32,656 nt of DNA from NCBI GenBank assembly GCA_013298505.1, contig JAAFHY010000034.1:1-32656 (forward strand). The letters are read 5' to 3'. Shown in pieces: positions 23,317-29,989 of the stretch. The stretch is from Cytophagales bacterium (lineage in GTDB: Bacteria; Bacteroidota; Bacteroidia; Cytophagales; Cyclobacteriaceae). The notes under the pieces were generated by a model. It worked only from the letters and a program-made list of their open reading frames with translations, was not told the DNA's origin and searched no databases. The position numbers and the translations under genes are program-made. Every line of letters starts with the position of its first letter. The first letter of the stretch is position 1.

Positions 23317-24006
23317 ATGGCTAATAAGCCAACCCAAAAAGTGCTAGCAGTCGATGATGAAGAATCGATCTTAGAATTGCTCAAGTATAATTTAGAGAAG
23401 CAAGGCTATGATGTGCGCACGGCAAGCGAGGGACAGGAAGCTGTAGACATAGCAAAGAAATTCCATCCTGATCTTGTTCTGTTAGATATCATGATGCCAA
23501 AGATGGATGGGGTAGAGGCATGCCGTCAGATCAGAGCCATGCCCGAATTAGTAAACACGTTTATTGTTTTTTTAACAGCTCGCGCTGAAGAGTATTCTGA
23601 AATTGCCGCTTTTGATGGTGGTGCCGATGATTATATTTTAAAGCCTATAAAGCCGCGTGCTTTAATGAGCCGCATCAGTGCCATCTTTAGAAGAGATTCT
23701 AAGAAAAAAACTTCTTCTAGTCAAATCAAAATTGGTGACCTGCTAGTAGACAGAACCAGTTATACGGTAAAAGTAAATGGGCGCGAAGTTAATTTGCCCA
23801 AAAAAGAGTTTGAACTGCTTTTCTTTTTAGCTCAAAACCCTAACAAAGTATTTAATCGCGAAGAACTTTTACAAAATATTTGGGGATCAGACGTATACGT
23901 GCTGGCTCGAACCGTTGATGTACACATCCGCAAAGTGCGCGAGAAGATCGGAGAAGATTATATCACCACCGTAAAAGGGGTTGGCTATAAATTCAATCTA
24001 GCCTAG
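23317..24006 (+). CDS. OmpR/PhoB-family response regulator
   Basis: A 229-residue regulator. The receiver has the acidic pair in AVDDEES (Asp13-Asp14), phospho-acceptor Asp57 in LLDIMMP, the Thr of FLTARAEEY and the Lys of DYILKPIKP. The DNA-binding winged helix (about 132-229) shows R-T-V-D-V-H-I-R-K-V-R-E-K-I-G and the end TTVKGVGYKFN, hallmarks of the OmpR/PhoB group. The cognate kinase gene follows 69 bases later. The pair resembles PhoB/PhoR in layout, but no phosphate-transport gene is adjacent, so the signal cannot be named. Direct repeats upstream may be its own site. Confidence 0.94.
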   Translation: MANKPTQKVLAVDDEESILELLKYNLEKQGYDVRTASEGQEAVDIAKKFHPDLVLLDIMMPKMDGVEACRQIRAMPELVNTFIVFLTARAEEYSEIAAFDGGADDYILKPIKPRALMSRISAIFRRDSKKKTSSSQIKIGDLLVDRTSYTVKVNGREVNLPKKEFELLFFLAQNPNKVFNREELLQNIWGSDVYVLARTVDVHIRKVREKIGEDYITTVKGVGYKFNLA

Positions 24007-24075
24007 CACTGCAGCTTAAAATTTGCCCTCACTTAGTTTTACATTTTGTACTTTGCACGCCAATTAGCGTACTAA

Positions 24076-25140
24076 ATGGTTTATAGCGCACGCACGTTGG
24101 CTTTACTGCTGGCAGTTTCGATAGCACTCGTTACCGCTTTGTTTCTTTCATTGGTAGAAACCGTAGAGCGCAGTGCTTTACTAGTAGCGGCAGTCATTAG
24201 TTTTTCCGCATCGTACTTACTCACCTTTGTTATTCTTGAGTTCTTAGTTTTTCGTGAGATAAACAAAATCTATAAGATGCTAGGCAAACTGCGCAAGAAG
24301 GAGTTGTCGGGCATCGCCAAAGAAAAATCAGGGCCACTTAACCCACTCCAAAAAATCAATGACGAAATATTTTCTTTTGCCACGCTCAAGCAAAAAGAAA
24401 TTGATGAGCTAAAAAAGCTCGAAGCGTTTCGCAGAGAGTTTATTGCCGATGTATCGCACGAACTTAAGACACCCATTTTTGCAGCGCAGGGATTTGTCCA
24501 CACCTTGCTAGATGGAGCCGTTAACGACAAAAACGTGCGCACCAAATTTTTAAAGAAAGCAGCCAAAAGTTTAGATGGCCTCGATGATCTGGTTCAAGAC
24601 TTGCTCACCTTATCGCACTTAGAAACAGGTGATATAAAAATGCACATCACCCAAATTGATTTGCATAAGTTATGTAGAGAAGTAGTGGATCAATTTGAAG
24701 AGAAGGCACAGAAAAAAAATATCAGGTTAGCCGTTTTGGGCGAGCACCATGCTAAAGTGCTTGTTTATGCAGATGGAAAAAGAATAGGGCAAGTTGTAAC
24801 CAACTTGGTCTCAAATGCAATCAAATACAGCCACGAGAATGGCGATGTTACCATTACTTTTGATGTGGGCAAAAAAAATACAACCACTTTTATTTCTGAC
24901 ATGGGCGAGGGCATACCTGCCAGTCACTTACCAAGAATATTTGAACGTTTTTACCGAGTAGATAAAAGTCGCAGCCGCGAAAAAGGAGGCACTGGTTTAG
25001 GGCTAGCTATAGTTAAGCACATTTTAGAAGGGCACAATACGAAAGCCGAAGTACAAAGCACCGTTGGCAAAGGCTCTGTTTTCAGTTTTAAATTGCCGAG
25101 GTCGAAGGGAGATGAGGGCGATACGGACGATGCGTTGTAG
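24076..25140 (+). CDS. Sensor histidine kinase, PhoR-like
   Basis: A 354-residue kinase. Two membrane helices (about 6-27 and 35-58) leave almost no periplasmic loop, so it probably senses within the membrane or through a partner. A cytoplasmic helical linker leads to HisKA FIADVSHELKTP with His128. The ATPase domain has the N-box NLVSNAIKYSHENG, G1 DMGEGIP, the F-box RIFERFYRVDKSRS and G2 GGTGLGLAI. It is encoded after its response regulator and 9 bases before an RluA-family gene, so the three could be one transcript. A TACTTTGC element at 24049-24056 could be an additional weak promoter. Confidence 0.93.
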   Translation: MVYSARTLALLLAVSIALVTALFLSLVETVERSALLVAAVISFSASYLLTFVILEFLVFREINKIYKMLGKLRKKELSGIAKEKSGPLNPLQKINDEIFSFATLKQKEIDELKKLEAFRREFIADVSHELKTPIFAAQGFVHTLLDGAVNDKNVRTKFLKKAAKSLDGLDDLVQDLLTLSHLETGDIKMHITQIDLHKLCREVVDQFEEKAQKKNIRLAVLGEHHAKVLVYADGKRIGQVVTNLVSNAIKYSHENGDVTITFDVGKKNTTTFISDMGEGIPASHLPRIFERFYRVDKSRSREKGGTGLGLAIVKHILEGHNTKAEVQSTVGKGSVFSFKLPRSKGDEGDTDDAL

Positions 25141-25149
25141 ATTTGTGCT

Positions 25150-25869
25150 GTGAAATCTCTCAAATTTAACTTTAAAGAATCTATTCTTTTTGAAGACCAG
25201 GATTATATCTTGATCAGCAAGCCACCTTTTATTTCAACGCTAGACGATCGGCATGAAAATATCAACATATTGGCGTTGGCCAAAGAAGTAGAATCCGATG
25301 CTCAGGTTTGCCATCGGTTAGATAAAGACACATCGGGCGTATTGGCCATCGCCAAAAACCCCGAGGCCTATCGCCATTTGAGTATGCAATTTGAAAACCG
25401 CGAAGTATCGAAGGTATATCATGCTGTTGCGGATGGTATCCATGCATTTGATGATAAATTGGTGGACGCCTCTATTCTAAAGCTAAATGATGGTACGGTA
25501 AAAATTTCGCGCGAGGGTAAATCGGCACAGACTTACTTTACAACTCAGGCAGCATATAAAAACCATACACTCATCGAATGCAGGCCTATTACGGGGCGGA
25601 TGCACCAAATCCGCATCCATTTAAGGCTATTGAAAGCACCGATAACTGGCGATGAAGTGTATGGCGGTAAACCATTTTTTGTTTCTTCGGTAAAGAGAAA
25701 ATTCAACCTGAAAAAGGAAACAGATGAGCAACCTCTCTTGAAAAGGATGGCCTTACACGCTTTTTCTTTAGAATTTGCCCTTCGGGATGGCCAAAATGTT
25801 AAAATTGAAGCGCCTTACCCCAAAGATTTCCAAGCATTGGTCAATCAATTGGCAGAAAATACACGGTAA
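25150..25869 (+). CDS. RluA-family RNA pseudouridine synthase
   Basis: A 239-residue enzyme with one RluA catalytic domain and no S4 domain. The active-site motif is CHRLDKDTSGVLAIAKN, with the catalytic Asp in R-L-D. Other family blocks are I-L-I-S-K-P near residue 20, SKVYHAVADG, and E-C-R-P-I-T-G-R-M-H-Q-I-R-I-H-L near 145. The position modified (23S rRNA or tRNA) cannot be decided. The start is a GTG at 25150; no in-frame ATG precedes the conserved N-terminus. It lies 9 bases after the kinase gene. Confidence 0.93.
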   Translation: MKSLKFNFKESILFEDQDYILISKPPFISTLDDRHENINILALAKEVESDAQVCHRLDKDTSGVLAIAKNPEAYRHLSMQFENREVSKVYHAVADGIHAFDDKLVDASILKLNDGTVKISREGKSAQTYFTTQAAYKNHTLIECRPITGRMHQIRIHLRLLKAPITGDEVYGGKPFFVSSVKRKFNLKKETDEQPLLKRMALHAFSLEFALRDGQNVKIEAPYPKDFQALVNQLAENTR

Positions 25870-25888
25870 AAGGTCTAATGATCAGCGA

Positions 25889-25916
25889 AATACCAAAAAT
25901 CAACTCGTTTGGTATT
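25889..25916. other. Inverted repeat overlapping the rplM promoter
   Basis: Perfect nine-base arms AATACCAAA (25889-25897) and TTTGGTATT (25908-25916) around a ten-base loop. No T run follows. It begins 19 bases after the RluA-family stop, and its right arm shares two bases with the candidate -33 element of rplM, so it could be a weak terminator, an operator, or both. Confidence 0.5.
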
Positions 25917-25945
25917 GGATATTCAGTTTCTTGAACCTACTTTTG
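25915..25945 (+). promoter_or_regulatory. Promoter candidate for rplM-rpsI-rpsB
   Basis: TTGG (25915-25918), a 19-base spacer, and TACTTTTG (25938-25945), an exact TAnnTTTG. This is the best match to the Bacteroidota consensus in the window. The leader would be about 45 nt and contains the small CCTTTT/AAAAGG hairpin. Confidence 0.58.
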
Positions 25946-25997
25946 TGTCCCTTTTTAAAAGGCAAAGAGTAATTAAACAAGTTTTAAAGCTAACAAA

Positions 25998-26441
25998 GTG
26001 GATCACAATAGTTACAAAACGATCAATGCCAACAATGCAACTGCCGACAAGCAGTGGGTAATTGTAGATGCAAAAGATCAAATTTTAGGTCGTGTGGCAA
26101 GTCAAATTGCACGCGTTTTACGCGGAAAGCACAAAGCAAGCTATACACCCAATACCGACATGGGAGATCATGTAGTGGTAATCAATGCAGAGAAAATCCG
26201 CATGACTGGCAAAAAATGGAACGATCGCTTGATGTTTTTCTACTCTGGCTATCCAGGTGGGCAAAAGCAGGTTTCGCCTAAATTGATGACCGAAAAGCAT
26301 CCATCGCGCTTGATCGAGCACAGTGTAAGGGGCATGTTGCCAAAAAACACAATGGGGCGTCAGCTTTTTAGAAGCCTTCATGTTTATGCAGGCACCGATC
26401 ATCCCCACGCAGCACAGCAACCAAAAGAATTAAAGTTCTAA
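25998..26441 (+). CDS. rplM: Ribosomal protein L13
   Basis: A 147-residue L13 of the large subunit. It contains QWVIVDAKDQILGRVASQIA (19-38), L-R-G-K-H-K-A-S-Y-T-P-N-T-D-M-G-D, and the end block SVRGMLPKNTMGRQLFRSLHVYAG before the final HPHAAQQP. The start is a GTG at 25998; the conserved S-Y-K-T-I-N-A-N-N-A-T follows directly. rpsI begins 3 bases after the stop, the usual L13-S9 pairing, so the two are translationally coupled. Confidence 0.97.
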   Translation: MDHNSYKTINANNATADKQWVIVDAKDQILGRVASQIARVLRGKHKASYTPNTDMGDHVVVINAEKIRMTGKKWNDRLMFFYSGYPGGQKQVSPKLMTEKHPSRLIEHSVRGMLPKNTMGRQLFRSLHVYAGTDHPHAAQQPKELKF

Positions 26442-26444
26442 TAC

Positions 26445-26831
26445 ATGGAGATAATCAATACCATCGGAAGAAGGAAAACCTCAATTGCTCGCATTTATGT
26501 GAAGCCGGGCAAAGGTCAGATCGTTGTTAACGAGCGCGAGTTGAAAGATTATTTTCCATCAGAGATTCTTCAAACCACGGTAAAGCAAGCGCTTACCATT
26601 GTAAAGCAAGAAGCTAATTACGATGTAGATGTAAATGTAGAAGGAGGTGGCACTAAAGGCCAGGCAGAAGCAATTCGTTTGGCCATCGCACGTGCGTTGG
26701 TTCATATCAATAATGAGAACCGCCCCGCATTGAAAAAAGAAGGCTTGATGACACGCGACTCTCGTATGGTAGAGCGCAAGAAACCAGGTCGTAGAAAGGC
26801 AAGAAGAAGATTCCAATTCAGCAAGCGTTAA
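26445..26831 (+). CDS. rpsI: Ribosomal protein S9
   Basis: A 128-residue S9 of the small subunit. It begins MEIINTIGRRKTSIARIY with G-K-G-Q-I-V-V-N-E-R-E. The glycine-rich V-N-V-E-G-G-G-T-K-G-Q-A-E-A-I-R-L-A-I-A-R-A block and D-S-R-M-V-E-R-K-K-P-G-R-R-K-A-R-R follow. The end is RRRFQFSKR; the terminal Lys-Arg reaches the P-site tRNA in known ribosomes. Second gene of the unit rplM-rpsI-rpsB. Confidence 0.97.
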   Translation: MEIINTIGRRKTSIARIYVKPGKGQIVVNERELKDYFPSEILQTTVKQALTIVKQEANYDVDVNVEGGGTKGQAEAIRLAIARALVHINNENRPALKKEGLMTRDSRMVERKKPGRRKARRRFQFSKR

Positions 26832-26840
26832 TAAATAAGC

Positions 26841-27608
26841 ATGGCAGAGAAAATAACAACTCAAAGTTTGATGGATGCAGGTGTTCATTTTGGGCACTTG
26901 ACCAGAAAGTGGAATCCTAAGATGTCTGAGTACATCTACATGGAAAATAATGGGATCCACATTATTGATTTGAACAAAACCCTTAAGTGCTTAGAAGAGG
27001 CAACTTTTGCTGTTAAAAATATTGTTCGCTCAGGTCGCAAAATCATGTTTGTGGCAACTAAGAAGCAAGCGAAAGATATTATTAATCAAGAGGCTACCCG
27101 TTTAAACATGCCCTATGTAACAGAGCGTTGGTTGGGTGGTATGCTTACTAATTTTGCGACTATCCGTAAGTCGTTGAAGAAGTTAGCCCAAATCGAAAAA
27201 TTGATGAAGGACGAAGCGTTCAATAATCTTGCAAAACGTGAGCGCTTGATGGTAACACGCGAGAAAGCTAAGCTAGAAAAGTTATTGGGCGGAATTACTG
27301 ATTTGAATCGTTTGCCTGCTGCACTTTTTGTGATTGATGTAAAACGCGAGCACATTGCAGTAGCAGAAGCGCAGAAGTTGAATATCCCTGTATTTGCGAT
27401 GGTAGATACAAATTCAGATCCTTCTAATATCGACTTCCCCATCCCTGCGAATGACGATGCGTTCAAGTCAATTTCTATTATCACCAACCATTTAGGTAAA
27501 GCAATCGAAGAAGCATTGATGGAGCGTAAGAAAGATAAAGAAGAGGCTGGAATGAAAAAAGACGAGGAGGAAAAGAAGAAAGTAGACGAGGCCGTAGAAA
27601 CAAATTAA
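26841..27608 (+). CDS. rpsB: Ribosomal protein S2
   Basis: A 255-residue S2. Family landmarks are the start region LMDAGVHFGHLTRKWNPKM, N-G-I-H-I-I-D-L-N-K-T, E-R-W-L-G-G-M-L-T-N-F, and D-T-N-S-D-P near 190. The C-terminal tail of about 30 residues is very rich in Lys and Glu, a common variable extension. It begins 9 bases after rpsI. The usual partner tsf follows, but only after a 116-base gap with an intrinsic terminator, so expression of tsf is partly independent. Confidence 0.97.
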   Translation: MAEKITTQSLMDAGVHFGHLTRKWNPKMSEYIYMENNGIHIIDLNKTLKCLEEATFAVKNIVRSGRKIMFVATKKQAKDIINQEATRLNMPYVTERWLGGMLTNFATIRKSLKKLAQIEKLMKDEAFNNLAKRERLMVTREKAKLEKLLGGITDLNRLPAALFVIDVKREHIAVAEAQKLNIPVFAMVDTNSDPSNIDFPIPANDDAFKSISIITNHLGKAIEEALMERKKDKEEAGMKKDEEEKKKVDEAVETN

Positions 27609-27614
27609 TTGTTG

Positions 27615-27642
27615 ATTGGCCGCGCAATTTTGCAAGGCCGAT
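27615..27642 (+). other. Stem-loop just after rpsB
   Basis: An interrupted stem: GGCC with GGCC (27618-27621, 27636-27639), and inside it GCAA with TTGC (27624-27627, 27630-27633). ATTTT follows. It lies 6 bases past the rpsB stop and ahead of the main terminator, so it may assist termination. Confidence 0.45.
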
Positions 27643-27653
27643 TTTAAATAATA

Positions 27654-27687
27654 AAAACATCGGCTCTAAAAGTCGATGTTTTTTTTT
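27654..27687 (+). terminator. Intrinsic terminator between rpsB and tsf
   Basis: AAAACATCG (27654-27662) pairs with CGATGTTTT (27674-27682), eleven-base loop, and a run of nine T follows at 27679-27687. It should stop part or most of the rplM-rpsI-rpsB transcript before tsf. Confidence 0.82.
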
Positions 27688-27724
27688 AGATAATTAGTAA
27701 CGAAAATTTTAATAGATAAATAAT

Positions 27725-28552
27725 ATGATTAGCGCACAAGACGTAAACAAGCTTCGCACCATGACTGGCGCGGGCATGATGGATTGCAAAAAAGCTTTGA
27801 CAGAGGCCGATGGCGATTTCGACAAAGCGATTGAAATATTGAGAAAGAAGGGCCAGAAAGTTTCTGCGTCTCGCTCTGATAGAGATGCAAAAGAGGGTTC
27901 CGTTTTTATCAAAGTTTCTGACGATAAGAAAGAAGCGGTGTTGATTGCCTTGAATTGCGAGACAGACTTTGTTGCTAAAAATGATGAATTCCAAAATTTA
28001 GGTAAACTAGTTGCAGAAACAGCGTTCGCAAAAAAGCCAGCTACGAAAGAAGCATTGTTAGCCGAAGTAGTGGGAGGTCTTTCATTGACAGATAAAATCA
28101 CCGAGTTGGTTGGTAAGATTGGCGAAAAATTAGAGGTGAGTTCATTCATCCACATGAAAGGCGAAGCTGTTGTACCTTACATTCACTCAGGAAGCAAATT
28201 GGGTGTATTGGTTTCGTTGAAAGGTGTTAATGGAAAAGATGTAACCGAAGCGGGTAAAGACATCGGCATGCAAATAGCAGCTATGAACCCGGTTGCAGTA
28301 AACGAGAGCGAAGTAGACAAAACGTTGATTGAAAAAGAAATGGAGATTGCCAAAGCACAAATTCTTGCAGAAGGCAAACCTGAGCACATGGTCGAAAAAA
28401 TTGCTCAAGGTAAGTTGAACAAGTTCTTTAAAGAAAGCACGCTATTGCCTCAAACATTTGTGAAAGACAATTCTAAAACGGTAGCTCAATATTTGGATAG
28501 CGTAACCAAAGGATTGACTGTAGTTGAGTTTAAGAGAGTGGCCATTGGATAG
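27725..28552 (+). CDS. tsf: Elongation factor Ts
   Basis: A 275-residue EF-Ts, the nucleotide exchange factor of EF-Tu. The N-terminal UBA-like part reads VNKLRTMTGAGMMDCKKAL (8-26), the EF-Ts signature region. C-E-T-D-F-V-A-K-N-D-E-F lies near 80 with the conserved Asp-Phe wedge (TDFV) that enters EF-Tu. H-S-G-S-K-L-G-V-L-V, G-K-P-E-H-M-V-E-K-I-A-Q-G-K and L-L-P-Q-T-F-V-K-D follow as later family blocks. The ATG at 27725 gives the standard N-terminus. The gene is closed by a terminator shared with the convergent MFS gene. Confidence 0.97.
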   Translation: MISAQDVNKLRTMTGAGMMDCKKALTEADGDFDKAIEILRKKGQKVSASRSDRDAKEGSVFIKVSDDKKEAVLIALNCETDFVAKNDEFQNLGKLVAETAFAKKPATKEALLAEVVGGLSLTDKITELVGKIGEKLEVSSFIHMKGEAVVPYIHSGSKLGVLVSLKGVNGKDVTEAGKDIGMQIAAMNPVAVNESEVDKTLIEKEMEIAKAQILAEGKPEHMVEKIAQGKLNKFFKESTLLPQTFVKDNSKTVAQYLDSVTKGLTVVEFKRVAIG

Positions 28553-28590
28553 AATGCTGATTCAGTACGAAGTTCTGGCACACTAATTCT

Positions 28591-28619
28591 AAAAGGGAAG
28601 CGAAGAGCTTCCCTTTTTT
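28591..28619. terminator. Bidirectional terminator between tsf and the MFS gene
   Basis: AAAAGGGAAGC (28591-28601) pairs with GCTTCCCTTTT (28607-28617) around a GAAGA loop. T follows on the plus strand to 28619, and a TTTT run follows on the minus strand. It lies between the two stop codons. Confidence 0.85.
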
Positions 28620-28621
28620 AT

Positions 28622-29851
28622 TTACACTTTATGTTTTTGGTTCACAAAGTTATCTAACCAATAGATCAAACCAGTGGCAACGATCATACTGCCTATCACC
28701 ACATAACCGAGCAAGTCGTATCGCTCTAATAGCCCACTCGGTGCTTGAACTACGATCAATCCCGCCACAAACGAAGCGATGCCACCCGAAATTTGCTGTA
28801 TGGAAGAGTTGATACTCATGAAAGCGCCACGGTCGGGCAGGGCAGGTATGGCGGATATCAATGCCGAAGCAGAAACCATTCGGGCATTGATACCAGCAAA
28901 CAAAATTACGTTCAGCACCATGCAGATCCATAACGGTGTAACCCCCAAGCGCGTATAGATGGCAACCATCGCGATGCTTACGATAGAGCCTAGCGCAAAG
29001 AGTTTGAATTTGCCCATCGTGTCGGCCAGTTTGCCAATAAGTGGCCCCAATGTAATTCCGAATAATCCAGTTACTAAATACAGAATAGGTAATTGTTGAA
29101 GTGTGAGCCCAAGATTGTTGGTACTAAATGCACTGCCAAAAGGCATGAGCATAAATCCTCCTGTTGAAAGTAAGATCGTACTTATGAAAGCTCGAATGTG
29201 AAGACTGTTGCTGATATTGCTCAACAAATGCTTGAATGCATTTTGTTTTTCAGTGGCAGCTAAGTGAGCAGTGACTGGTTTCATGTAGAAAAGAATTACC
29301 AGCCCTAGGCCGGCACCAAAAATCACGATCATCCAAAAAGGGGCGTGCCACTCAAATCGATTGGCAAGCATCAAGCCAATGGGCAACCCCAATATCTGGC
29401 TGGCTCCAAAAGCAATTTGTGTATAACCCATCACGCGGCCACGTACTTCTAGTTTAAAAAGGTCGGTGATGATGGCAAATGAAACGGAGCCAATCACACC
29501 GCCAAATATTCCCGTAACAATACGCGCTGCCAACAATAACTCGTACGTTGGGGCAATTGCGCATAGCAACGTACCAATCAGAAAGCCTACAAAGAAAAAA
29601 AGCAAGAATTTTTTTCGGTCAAATTTATCAGCAAAGCCTGCTGCCAATAAACCCGAAGCCCCTGCGCTAAAGGCGTATGCCGATACAACCAATCCAAATT
29701 GTGCTGGTGTAATTTTTAGAGTTGGAATAAGGATGGCACCAAGGGGAGAGAGCACCATAAAATCTAAGATGATGATAAACTGAAGAATGGCCAGTAAGGC
29801 AATTATCAAAATCTGATAGGGAGTAAACAGTCGTTCTTTAGGTGGCGTCAT
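28622..29851 (-). CDS. MFS transporter
   Basis: A 409-residue inner-membrane carrier with about twelve membrane helices. The first begins ILIIALLAILQFIIILDFMV. The family's loop 2-3 motif is G-F-A-D-K-F-D-R-K-K near residue 73, and the pattern repeats in the second half as GKLADTMGKFK. D-F-M-V-L-S-P-L-G in helix 1 is characteristic of the drug:H+ antiporter-like group often annotated as AraJ-type or multidrug exporter. The substrate is not known. The frame could be opened 40 codons earlier, but that part is polar and unlike the family; the ATG at 29851 (MTPPKERLFTPYQ) is the natural start. Confidence 0.88.
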   Translation of the reverse strand: MTPPKERLFTPYQILIIALLAILQFIIILDFMVLSPLGAILIPTLKITPAQFGLVVSAYAFSAGASGLLAAGFADKFDRKKFLLFFFVGFLIGTLLCAIAPTYELLLAARIVTGIFGGVIGSVSFAIITDLFKLEVRGRVMGYTQIAFGASQILGLPIGLMLANRFEWHAPFWMIVIFGAGLGLVILFYMKPVTAHLAATEKQNAFKHLLSNISNSLHIRAFISTILLSTGGFMLMPFGSAFSTNNLGLTLQQLPILYLVTGLFGITLGPLIGKLADTMGKFKLFALGSIVSIAMVAIYTRLGVTPLWICMVLNVILFAGINARMVSASALISAIPALPDRGAFMSINSSIQQISGGIASFVAGLIVVQAPSGLLERYDLLGYVVIGSMIVATGLIYWLDNFVNQKHKV

Positions 29852-29989
29852 AAAATGGTGTAGGCAGCGTATGAAAATAAGTCGGTGCGAAACAACCATT
29901 TCTTTCTGACATTCACAAAGAGACTTTGCGAGAGGATGGATTGCTTGATTTAATACTTGTAGACATATCAAGTAAACCTTGATACTAGA

